DNA of 64,000 nucleotides from assembly GCF_018130545.1 (NCBI RefSeq), contig NZ_JAFCKF010000005.1, forward strand, positions 1 to 64,000, read 5' to 3'. This DNA comes from Bradyrhizobium tropiciagri. GTDB lineage: Bacteria > Pseudomonadota > Alphaproteobacteria > Rhizobiales > Xanthobacteraceae. This document shows, piece by piece, positions 35,833-43,653 of the stretch. Position 1 is the stretch's first letter. Each line of letters begins with the position of its first letter. The translations under genes were made by a program, and so were the position numbers. Under the pieces are notes generated by a model. It saw only the letters and a program-made list of their open reading frames with translations. It ran no database searches and was not told where the DNA came from.

Positions 35833-36304
35833 TGGATTTAGATTCTGTCGGCTGTCCTTGGGGAACCCGGCCACTTGCTCCCCCATTCTGATCAAGGGAA
35901 ATTCTGCAGTGAGGCCAAAAACACCGAAAATGTCAGGATAGCCCTTGAAAACACTGCAGTTTTTCGAGATTTCCAATCTGAATGGAGACTGGTTTCTCGA
36001 TCATCTGGGCGTGATAGGAGATGGCGCGAAGAGTGATGCCAGGGCAACGGAGCTGAAAGGCTCGTTTGAGGCTGAAAGGACCCTTTCGATCATCGTCATC
36101 GGCGCAAGCCGATGAAACCGCAGCAAATGCGAACGCCCTCCGAGCGCAACACAAACCCACATGCCGCGTTTGTGCGCTGTTCGCTTGCACAACCTGCGGG
36201 AGACCTTCTTCGGACCCACCGACTCGTCCCGGGCAACAAATCCGAAAATCTGCTAGGGGGCGTCCTCTCGCACGGTCGTCACCCGGATGTCGCCAGCGCA
36301 AAGC
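35833..36304. other. Non-coding or decayed DNA between vWA fragment and MFS gene
   Basis: About 470 bases with lower GC than the core genome and only short overlapping frames. None shows a recognisable domain or ribosome site. Likely decayed island DNA. Confidence 0.5.
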
Positions 36305-37684
36305 CTATTGGTCTGACCGCGACGAAAATGCCAATAGTCCTGCTGCGGCTAGCGCGATTAACGCTGCAAGTTGAAGCGTCTTCTGAAAGCCCGCAACGAA
36401 GCCGTATCTCTCACTCAAGAGTCCAAACGCCAGTAGGAAAACTGATGCGGCGGTTACATTGCCAAACGTTCGTGTCAAAAGCACGAGACTTCCCGCGACC
36501 CCGCGATCTTTAGCCGAAAGACTTCTGGTCACGATATCTGCGTAGGCAACCTGAAAGAGACCTAGCCCGATGCCTTGTATGGCAAGTCCCGCAGCGCGTA
36601 CGACTGTCGGAGTGCTTTCTGTCCAGGAGCCGAGCAGGAGCAGACCGGCCCCGATGGATGCCGCACCGACGATCGCTAGTCGGTCGGTGCGAATGTACTC
36701 ACGAACGAAGTGTCCGCCCATCGGAGCGGCAATCACCGATCCCGCCGCGGCCGTAGACATAACGACCCCGATCTCGGTCAGCGAGTATTCGGGAACGCGT
36801 GCCAGGAAATAAGGTACGAGCAGCCAAACCGAGAAGGCCGCGAGATTGGCCAGCACGCTCGCCGCATTGGGGATCGCAAAATCTGCCCGTCGAAGAATCT
36901 CGACGGAAATGATTGGCTTCGCCGATCGCGATTCGCGAAAGACGAATGTCGCCAGCGCTAACGCGGAGAGCAGGCCCATCCAAAGGCCGGAGAGTCTCTG
37001 TAGCTGGTTGATGGCCATGAGCATAGTGACCAGACCGATGATCAACGCAATTGCACCGATTGTGTCAAATGGTTCGGATTTCACTTTTTTGGGCAAGAGC
37101 GGCGCCGTGCGCAGAAGGGCGAGCGCAGCCACTGCAACCGGAACTCGAAACCAGAACACTGCGGGCCAATCCCAGGCGCTGATCAGAGCGCCACCAAGAA
37201 GCGGACCGAGCATCAAACCACCCGAAAGAATCATGGTTTGAGCGCTGAGTGCGCGAACTCGTTGATCTTCGCCAAAGGCACCGATAAGCAGCGCTGTGCT
37301 GCAGCTTAGTACCAGTGCTGCGCCGATCCCCTGCAGGCATCGGAAGAATAACATCGCTCCAAGATTCGGCGAGAAGCCGACGAGTGTGAGTGCGACTACG
37401 CTGATAACCAAGCCGATGCGAAAAATCTGGGCATGCCCGACTATGTCGCCAATGCGCCCCAGAGCGAGCAGTAAGCTGGCATAGGTTAATACGTAGCAGA
37501 TCACGACCCACTGAATATCGCTCACTGCGAGCTCGAAGCCTCGCGTGATCGCGGGGAACGCGACGTTTACCGCAGTATCTAGCTGCGTCGCCGTCATTCC
37601 AAGTCCGATCGCTGTTACCTGACAGCCGTTCCTGCGCATGAAGCGCACATACTGACGGGTCTCGGGGTCGGAGGTCGAAGACAC
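36305..37684 (-). CDS. MFS drug:proton antiporter (DHA2-like), 14-helix type
   Basis: About 459 aa. Features of the EmrB/QacA group: MTATQLDTAVNVAFPAI (motif D1-like L-D-x-x-x-V-N-V-A-x-P), VICYVLTYASLLLALGRIGDIVGHAQIFRIGLV (motif A, G-R-x-x-D), FRCLQGIGAALVLSCSTALLI (motif B/C), then further hydrophobic helices to the end. It probably exports toxic compounds. GTG at 37682-37684 is my start; an ATG at 37765 is possible. Base composition is less G/C-biased than neighbours, suggesting acquisition. Confidence 0.85.
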   Translation of the reverse strand: MSSTSDPETRQYVRFMRRNGCQVTAIGLGMTATQLDTAVNVAFPAITRGFELAVSDIQWVVICYVLTYASLLLALGRIGDIVGHAQIFRIGLVISVVALTLVGFSPNLGAMLFFRCLQGIGAALVLSCSTALLIGAFGEDQRVRALSAQTMILSGGLMLGPLLGGALISAWDWPAVFWFRVPVAVAALALLRTAPLLPKKVKSEPFDTIGAIALIIGLVTMLMAINQLQRLSGLWMGLLSALALATFVFRESRSAKPIISVEILRRADFAIPNAASVLANLAAFSVWLLVPYFLARVPEYSLTEIGVVMSTAAAGSVIAAPMGGHFVREYIRTDRLAIVGAASIGAGLLLLGSWTESTPTVVRAAGLAIQGIGLGLFQVAYADIVTRSLSAKDRGVAGSLVLLTRTFGNVTAASVFLLAFGLLSERYGFVAGFQKTLQLAALIALAAAGLLAFSSRSDQ

Positions 37685-37836
37685 GTCAAAACTGTAGCCT
37701 CTTCCCTCTTTGGTGAGCAACAACGAATGTCGTAGCGTCGGGTGTCGACCATGAAGGGGCGTCACCCGACGCTGTCGGCGCTGGCCGCCCGAAAATAGCG
37801 CCTCCGCATGAATCGATTCAGAGGATACTCTCAGGA

Positions 37837-38484
37837 TTATTTCGTTGTCGATCGCGCACGTGCGTCTGCGGCGACGCGCCTGAAGCCTTCATAGTTGAGC
37901 GCCGACGTCACGCGATAGTCGCCCACGATGTAGGCCGGCGTTCCCATCAGTCCGAGCGAGTCCGCCTGCGCGAGGTTGCGTCTGAGGAGCTTGGCGATAT
38001 CGTCGCCGTGAGCTTGCAAGTCGGCGTCGAGACGATCCATGTCGACACCCGATTTGGCGATCGCCTCGCGCATCCGCTCCGCCGGAATTTTCGGGCCTGG
38101 GATTCCCATCATCGCGAAATGGGCTGCGTCGTACCGGTCCTGATATTTAGCGGCCAGCGCCCACTGAGCGCCCTTGATTGAGTCCGGCGTCAGGATCGGC
38201 CAATCCTTGTAGACCAACCTGATCTTGCCGTCGGTCTTGACCAGCTTCTCGAGCAGCGGTTCCGACTGCTTGCAGTAAGGACAGTTGTAGTCGAAGAAGA
38301 CGACGATGTTCAGGTCCCCCTTGGGGTTGCCGGTCGTGGGCGCGGCGGGGTCATACAGAATTGCTTCGCGCGACACGTCCGCTTCGGAGGGGCCTTCGTC
38401 GGCACGTGCGGGACCGACGAGGTAGCCGATGCCCGCGGCCGCGATGATTTGAGCGAGCGTGCGTCGTGAGATGTTCGACGTCAT
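37837..38484 (-). CDS. DsbA/DsbG-like periplasmic thiol:disulfide oxidoreductase
   Basis: 215 aa. A twin-arginine-like or Sec signal (SRRTLAQIIAAAGIGYLVGPARA) directs it to the periplasm. The thioredoxin-fold active site is C-P-Y-C in VVFFDYNCPYCKQSEPLLEKL, and the cis-proline loop is LMGTPAYIVGDY. CPYC plus length puts it near DsbA-like/ScsC-like proteins. ATG at 38484 with AAGGAA upstream, 32 bases after the dsbD stop on the same strand, so it is a likely redox partner of DsbD. Confidence 0.9.
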   Translation of the reverse strand: MTSNISRRTLAQIIAAAGIGYLVGPARADEGPSEADVSREAILYDPAAPTTGNPKGDLNIVVFFDYNCPYCKQSEPLLEKLVKTDGKIRLVYKDWPILTPDSIKGAQWALAAKYQDRYDAAHFAMMGIPGPKIPAERMREAIAKSGVDMDRLDADLQAHGDDIAKLLRRNLAQADSLGLMGTPAYIVGDYRVTSALNYEGFRRVAADARARSTTK

Positions 38485-38516
38485 GATGGAGTTCCTTTCC
38501 GCTATTGGGACTGATG

Positions 38517-40340
38517 TCATTCGGCCGCTGTGATGGTCGATAGTTTGGTGAGAAGGGCGTCCGCGTCGACGGCGCCGACGATCTTGGTCGTGGGGGACGC
38601 CTCTCCAGGCGAGCCGAACAACAGGATGGTCGGCGGTCCTACGATCTCGAAACGCTTCATGAGAGCCCGGCTCGCGTCGTCGACGGCGGTCACGTCCGCG
38701 CGCACCAGCCGGAATTTCTGCAGCCGAGCACGGACCTCGGGCTTGCGGAGAACGGCCTCCATCAGCCGACATTCGACGCACCAGTCGGCCGAGAAGTCGA
38801 GCATGACCGGCTTCCCGTCGCTTCGCGCCGAAGCTAGTTCGCGATCGAGCGCGGCAACCGATCGGATCGTCCGGGCGGAGGCTGCGGATTCGGGCTCTCG
38901 CTCAACTAAGCGGTCGAGGAAGTGTGTGGTGCTGAGATTGTCGTCGCCCGTCGATCGGATCAGAAGGACTGAGCCGACCAGCAAAGCGACGCTTGCCAGG
39001 CCCATCGACACGAACCGCCACTGGCTTTGCACCGTCAGGAACTGCGTTCCGAAGTAGACGGCTATCGCCGACGTGAGCGCACCCCATAGCTGCAACGTGG
39101 TCTGCTGCGACAGCACCCGCGAGAAGATCGAGATGGCCACACCGAGGAGGATGAAGCCGAACGCGTGGCGGACGCGGACCAGCCATGGACCGGGCTTCGG
39201 GAGGAAACGAGGCCCGAGAGCACCGAAGATCAGAAGCGGCACACCCATGCCGACGCCGAACAGGAACAACGCGGTCATACCTCGCGCAACGTTGCCGGTG
39301 CGTGCGATGTAGAGCAGGGCGGTCGCGAGCGGAGGCGTAACGCAGGGACCGGCGATCAACGCCGACCCGAAGCCGAGCACGGCGGCGGTTGCCAGCGGTC
39401 CGCGACGGCCTCCGGACGCGGCCCCACTGATCCGGTCGACGAGGGCGGCGGGCAACTGGATCTCGAAGAGGCCGAACATCGAAAGCGACAGCGCAACGAG
39501 GACCGTACTCATCACGCCGAGAGCGATCGGCGTCTGCAGCAGTATCTGCAGGTTTTCCCCGAATCCCGACCAGGCGGCGAACGCTCCCAGCATCGAATAA
39601 GCCGATGCCGAGGCGCCTACGAACATTGCAGCGAGGGCGAGACCGCGGCCGAGCGAAAGTCGCTCCTGCGATCGAGCCATCAGGCCAAAGAAGATGGGAA
39701 CGAGCGGAAACGTGCACGGCGAGAACGACAGCAGAGCACCGAATCCGAAGAACGACCCCAGCATGCCGCCGAGCGTGACCCAGTCGGAAACATCCCAGTC
39801 AGAAGATTGCGCCGTCTTCGTCGAGCCCTTGTCGGCGGGCTCGCCCGTGATGTCTTGAGGGGGATCCAGAAACGATGTCGACGATCCCGATGAGGCCGCA
39901 CCAGCGCGGTCCCTGACTTCCATCGTGTGCAGATTGATCGTCTTGAAAACAGGGGGATAACAGATCTGGTACTGCTCCGCGCAGCCCTGATAGGTGAGTA
40001 CGATTTCCTGCAGTCCCTTGAGATCGTCCGCCGGTATTTCCGCCGTCGCGGCGCTCCGGTAGATTTCCTGCGGACCGAAATCCGGATCGTCCTTGGGTTC
40101 GCCTTCGGGAGTGCGAACAGCGATTGGCGTGCCAGGCGATGCCGGGTTCTTGGCGCCGATCATCGCCCGGTAGAGGTAGCTCCCCGGTCCGATCGTCCAG
40201 CCAAGTTGCAGGCCTGCGGCGTCGCGCGAGACTTTCAGGACGAAAGCTTGGTCCGCGGAAGGTGGAGTTCCTGCCCAAGCCGCCGTCAGCGATGATAGAA
40301 GGACGAGAAGTACGATCGAGGTTCGTTGGATGCCCGGCAT
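38517..40340 (-). CDS. dsbD: Thiol:disulfide interchange protein DsbD
   Basis: 607 aa electron conduit from cytosolic thioredoxin to periplasmic thiols. It has a signal peptide, an N-terminal DsbD-alpha domain with the redox pair in YQGCAEQYQICYPP, eight or so transmembrane helices of the CcdA-like core (FGALLSFSPCTFPLVPIFFGLM ... LIAGPCVTPPLATALLYIARTGN, carrying the two membrane cysteines), and a C-terminal thioredoxin domain (LDFSADWCVECRLMEAVL, CVEC). All six cysteines are visible. Operon with the DsbA-like gene. Divergent from a two-component system; the gap carries a PmrA-type box. Confidence 0.95.
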   Translation of the reverse strand: MPGIQRTSIVLLVLLSSLTAAWAGTPPSADQAFVLKVSRDAAGLQLGWTIGPGSYLYRAMIGAKNPASPGTPIAVRTPEGEPKDDPDFGPQEIYRSAATAEIPADDLKGLQEIVLTYQGCAEQYQICYPPVFKTINLHTMEVRDRAGAASSGSSTSFLDPPQDITGEPADKGSTKTAQSSDWDVSDWVTLGGMLGSFFGFGALLSFSPCTFPLVPIFFGLMARSQERLSLGRGLALAAMFVGASASAYSMLGAFAAWSGFGENLQILLQTPIALGVMSTVLVALSLSMFGLFEIQLPAALVDRISGAASGGRRGPLATAAVLGFGSALIAGPCVTPPLATALLYIARTGNVARGMTALFLFGVGMGVPLLIFGALGPRFLPKPGPWLVRVRHAFGFILLGVAISIFSRVLSQQTTLQLWGALTSAIAVYFGTQFLTVQSQWRFVSMGLASVALLVGSVLLIRSTGDDNLSTTHFLDRLVEREPESAASARTIRSVAALDRELASARSDGKPVMLDFSADWCVECRLMEAVLRKPEVRARLQKFRLVRADVTAVDDASRALMKRFEIVGPPTILLFGSPGEASPTTKIVGAVDADALLTKLSTITAAE

Positions 40341-40392
40341 TTGGGTGGCGGCCCTGCATTTGTGAGCGGATGCCGCGCTCTGAAGCGGCTAC

Positions 40393-40409
40393 CTTAAGCC
40401 AGCCTTAAG
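40393..40409. promoter_or_regulatory. PmrA/QseB-type box (CTTAAG-N5-CTTAAG)
   Basis: Two CTTAAG hexamers at 40393-40398 and 40404-40409 are separated by five bases, exactly the published layout of PmrA/BasR boxes, which OmpR-family regulators bind as direct repeats 11 bp apart. It lies 33 bases before the response-regulator ATG and 52 bases before the dsbD ATG (minus strand). So it can serve both divergent promoters. The right half also lies inside the 16-base palindrome CCAGCCTTAAGGCTGG (40399-40414). Confidence 0.7.
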
Positions 40410-40442
40410 GCTGGCGGCCGACAGGAGCGGCTGGAGGTAACG

Positions 40443-41105
40443 ATGCGAATTCTAGTGGTCGAAGACGATCCGATCTTGTCCGACGGTCTGCGGGCCGGTC
40501 TGTCGTTGACAGGCGCCACGGTGGACACGGTGGCGACGTGCGAGGACGCCGACGCTGCAATCGCGTCGTCGCGATACTCCGCGATCGTGCTCGACATCAT
40601 GTTGCCCGATGGAAGCGGTCTCGACGTTTTGCGCACTTTGCGAAGCCGAAACGATGCCACGCCGGTCCTTCTTCTCACCGCCCGCGACAGCGTCGGCGAC
40701 AAGGTATCGGGGCTGGATTCGGGCGCAGATGACTATCTGGCCAAGCCGTTCGACCTCGACGAACTTGCCGCGCGCCTCCGCGCCATCGTCCGGAGGGAGG
40801 GTGGGCGCGCCGCCCCCACGCTGACCTATGGGTCCATCGTTCTCTCGCCCGCGGACCTTTCGGCGACCGTCGACGGTGCACCGATGAGCCTGTCGCGGCG
40901 CGAGTTTGCGATCTTATCCGCACTCATGGAGCGTCCCGGACAGGTGCGTTCGCGCGCCGAACTCGAGGAGCGCCTGTACGGCTGGCAGGAAGATGTCGAA
41001 AGCAACGCCGTCGAAGTACACATACACAATCTTCGTAACAAGATCGGCAAGGACGCGATCCAGACGCTGCGGGGCGTCGGATACCGCATGGGGGCTGCCC
41101 GATGA
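40443..41105 (+). CDS. OmpR/PmrA-family response regulator
   Basis: 220 aa. Receiver domain: RILVVEDDPILSDGL at the start, phosphoacceptor Asp in IVLDIMLPDGSGLDVL, conserved Thr in LLLTARD and Lys in DDYLAKPFDLDEL. The C-terminal winged helix (LSRREFAILSALMERPGQVRSRAELEERLYGWQEDVESNAVEVHIHNLRNKIG...IQTLRGVGYRM) has the motif set of the PmrA/QseB/TctD branch. The PmrA-type box just upstream suggests autoregulation and control of dsbD. Stop overlaps the kinase start by four bases (ATGA). Confidence 0.93.
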   Translation: MRILVVEDDPILSDGLRAGLSLTGATVDTVATCEDADAAIASSRYSAIVLDIMLPDGSGLDVLRTLRSRNDATPVLLLTARDSVGDKVSGLDSGADDYLAKPFDLDELAARLRAIVRREGGRAAPTLTYGSIVLSPADLSATVDGAPMSLSRREFAILSALMERPGQVRSRAELEERLYGWQEDVESNAVEVHIHNLRNKIGKDAIQTLRGVGYRMGAAR

Positions 41106-42421
41106 GATCCCTGAGGCTTAGACTTTTCGCGATCCTCATCGCGGCGACCGGAATCGTCTGGTTGGCGGGGGTGGTTTGGATCTTCGCCGGAAGCCGTGTC
41201 GAGGTGGAGCAAGTGCTCGACACGCGTCTTCAGGAAGCTGCGCGCATGGTGGCTTCACTCGCATCGGGATTCGAGAGCCTGCCTGGAAAGTCTGCCCCTG
41301 GGGCCATCGCTCAACTCGGCAGCTATGAGCGCCAACTGTCATGTCAGATCTGGTCGCTCGATGGTCGCATGGTCGCGAAATCGAGCGGAGCGCCCGATCA
41401 GCAGCTTTCATCCACGGCCGACGGGTTCTCCGATCGAACGATCGACGGAGAGACTTGGCGCGTATTCACCGTTGAAGACGCCAGCCACAATCTGCGAGTC
41501 ATGGTGGGCGACAGGCTGTCGCTGCGCGAACGGCTGGTTGCCGATCTCATCAAGGGTCTGATGTTGCCGGCATTGTTGATTGCCCCTCTGCTCGGTGCCG
41601 CGATCTGGGCGAGCGTAGGGCAGGGCCTTCGTCCGCTGCGCCGCATGGCGCAGGATCTCGGGGCGCGTGAACCAGACGACATGCGGCACGTCGAGACTGA
41701 TCGGGAGCCTGTTGAGGTCCGACCTTTGGCTATGGCTCTCAACGGTCTGCTCACCCGCGTGGAGGCCGCCCGCCGGCACGAACGCGAGGTGAGCGCCTTC
41801 GCCGCGCATGAACTGCGGACACCACTGGCTGGTCTGAAAACTCAAGCCCAAGTGGCGCTGGCCGCTGAAGATCCGAAGGTGGTTCGAGGTGCGCTTGAAC
41901 AGATCGTTGCCGCGGTGGACCGAAGCACCCGCCTGGTGCGCCAACTGCTCACCATCGCGAAGCTCGATGCCGACGTGGCGGATGCGCCGCGCAGTCGCGT
42001 GGAAGTGGGACCACTTCTATCGGAGATCGTTGAGGGAACACCGAAGAATGCGGGGACCATCGTTACGATCGAGGCGAGTGCTCGCGACATGGTCGTCGAC
42101 ACGAACGCCGATTGTCTCCAACTGGCGTTGCGCAATCTTCATGAAAATGCGGTCCAGCACACGCGCGAAGGCCGCATCGTCTGGACCGCCAGTTCCAACT
42201 CGCTCTTGGTTGAGGACGAGGGGCCGGGGATAGCCCCTGATGAAATCGATAAGCTCGGCAATCGCTTCTTCCGTGGCCGGTCGAGGAGTCCAATCGGCAG
42301 CGGTCTGGGACTGGCGATCGTCAAGCTGGCGCTGGCGAAGATCGGCGCGGAATTCACGATCTCGAACCGGACGGGCCGCAGCGGGGCGAAGTCTGAGCTG
42401 ACGTTTCCAGTCCGTACCTGA
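41102..42421 (+). CDS. Sensor histidine kinase
   Basis: 439 aa. Two membrane helices (LRLFAILIAATGIVWLAGVVWIFAG near the start; LMLPALLIAPLLGAAIWASVGQGL at about 155-180) enclose a periplasmic sensor of about 130 residues. A HAMP region follows, then the H-box FAAHELRTPLAGLKTQAQ, N-box LHENAVQHT, and DEGPGI/GSGLGLAIVKLAL G-boxes. The sensor has one cysteine only (RQLSCQIWS). Resembles QseC/PmrB-type kinases. Translationally coupled to its regulator. Signal unknown; metal or membrane stress is plausible from context. Confidence 0.93.
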   Translation: MRSLRLRLFAILIAATGIVWLAGVVWIFAGSRVEVEQVLDTRLQEAARMVASLASGFESLPGKSAPGAIAQLGSYERQLSCQIWSLDGRMVAKSSGAPDQQLSSTADGFSDRTIDGETWRVFTVEDASHNLRVMVGDRLSLRERLVADLIKGLMLPALLIAPLLGAAIWASVGQGLRPLRRMAQDLGAREPDDMRHVETDREPVEVRPLAMALNGLLTRVEAARRHEREVSAFAAHELRTPLAGLKTQAQVALAAEDPKVVRGALEQIVAAVDRSTRLVRQLLTIAKLDADVADAPRSRVEVGPLLSEIVEGTPKNAGTIVTIEASARDMVVDTNADCLQLALRNLHENAVQHTREGRIVWTASSNSLLVEDEGPGIAPDEIDKLGNRFFRGRSRSPIGSGLGLAIVKLALAKIGAEFTISNRTGRSGAKSELTFPVRT

Positions 42422-42478
42422 TCGTTGTGGACGGGCGCGACCAAGCGCTTTGATCCGCTTCAGGCCGAAGGGTTATCC

Positions 42479-42685
42479 ATGAAAGCGCAATCGACTCTAA
42501 CTTGTCCTGTGTGCCGCCATCAGGCGACTGAGACTATGCCGATCGATGCATGCCAATTTTTCTATGATTGTGCGGAGTGCGGCACCCGACTTAAGCCAAA
42601 GCCGGGCGACTGCTGTGTGTTCTGCTCTTACGGAAGCGTGCCCTGTCCACCGGTGCAAGAAAACAGGCAGGGGTGCTGCGGCTAA
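42479..42685 (+). CDS. GDCCVxC-domain cysteine-rich protein (68 aa)
   Basis: A 68-residue protein with 11 cysteines. The hallmark is KPGDCCVFCSYGSVPCPP, the GDCCVxC motif of a small family often next to mercury-resistance and metal-handling genes (family knowledge from memory; some members use selenocysteine). Two N-terminal C-x2-C knuckles (TCPVC and DCAEC) suggest metal binding. No signal peptide is seen, so it is cytosolic. It starts at ATG 42479, 57 bases after the kinase, and probably belongs to the same transcript. Confidence 0.85.
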   Translation: MKAQSTLTCPVCRHQATETMPIDACQFFYDCAECGTRLKPKPGDCCVFCSYGSVPCPPVQENRQGCCG

Positions 42686-42737
42686 GGGCAGCCTGGTCGT
42701 CGTGAAGATGAGCCCTATGGTCGTCGCGCACCGAGCA

Positions 42738-43526
42738 TTAGTGCGAGTTGCCCGATTTCCGAATGTACGCGTGAGGACTGGATCCCATTTCAGTTCGGAA
42801 GGCGAAGATGAACGCCGACGCGGAGCCGTATCCGAGTTGCAGGGCCGTCTCGGTTACTCCAGTCCCCTTTCTTAGCAGTTCGATCGAACGCAGCAGCCGT
42901 ACCTGCCGCCTCCAAGATCGGAGGCTTAGACCCAGCTCCGCTTCGAACTGTCGCGTGAGCGTTCGGGAAGACGTACCGAGCACCTTGGCCCAATCGTCCA
43001 AACCGCGTTCGTCGGCAGGGTCCACGTAGAGGGCCTCGCATAGACGTAGCAAGCGCTCGCTGCGCGGCCACGGCAATCCAGCAGTTAGGGCCGGGGCTCT
43101 GGCGAGTTGGTCGAGAATGAGCGTCGTGACGCGGTCGGTGTATCCGTCGCTGTCCCTCCGCGCCTCGATGGCGGCAGCCTCGACGATCAACTGCTTCAAC
43201 AGCGGTGAGACGGCCAGCACCGTCGGAGCCGTGGGAAGACTTCGTCCGGAGTCAACTGAGATCCAAAGGCTGCGGAATTCGGCACCGAGCAGTGAACCGA
43301 CGCGGTGGCGGATGCCGCTCGGCAACCATACCGCCTGTTCCGGCGAGATGACGAAGGAGCGGTTCTCAGCGATCGCCATGAGCACTCCATCGACGGCATA
43401 GACGACTTGATGCCAGTCGTGCGCGTGCTCCGGGAATTCATGTTTCGGAGGAATGGATTGGGCCCGCATCGTGATCGGCTGCGGGGGAAGGGCGTCCGGC
43501 GGGGCCGATATCGCAGTCCAAGACAT
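42738..43526 (-). CDS. AraC-family transcriptional regulator with cupin sensor
   Basis: 262 aa. The N-terminal cupin-like domain (HDWHQVVYAVDGVLMAIAENRSFVISPEQAVWLPSGIRHRV) precedes an AraC/XylS DNA-binding domain: LDDWAKVLGTSSRTLTRQFEAELGLSLRSWRRQVRLLRSIELL, then TETALQLGYGSASAFIFAFRTEMGSSPHAYIRK. Start chosen at ATG 43524-43526, where GGAG precedes; a longer frame would run into the next gene's start. NimR-like by layout (these regulate efflux permeases), and indeed divergent from the TPR-MFS pair. Confidence 0.9.
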   Translation of the reverse strand: MSWTAISAPPDALPPQPITMRAQSIPPKHEFPEHAHDWHQVVYAVDGVLMAIAENRSFVISPEQAVWLPSGIRHRVGSLLGAEFRSLWISVDSGRSLPTAPTVLAVSPLLKQLIVEAAAIEARRDSDGYTDRVTTLILDQLARAPALTAGLPWPRSERLLRLCEALYVDPADERGLDDWAKVLGTSSRTLTRQFEAELGLSLRSWRRQVRLLRSIELLRKGTGVTETALQLGYGSASAFIFAFRTEMGSSPHAYIRKSGNSH

Positions 43527-43653
43527 GCCGTCTCCGATTGGCGGATATTCTACATAAATTGGCAAAGCGTCGAAAGACAGCCTGATATCGCTCTGGTAGC
43601 GGTCGAAATCAAGAGGCTGCCAGGTGGCGGCCTGACCGCTGCAGGAGGCGAGC

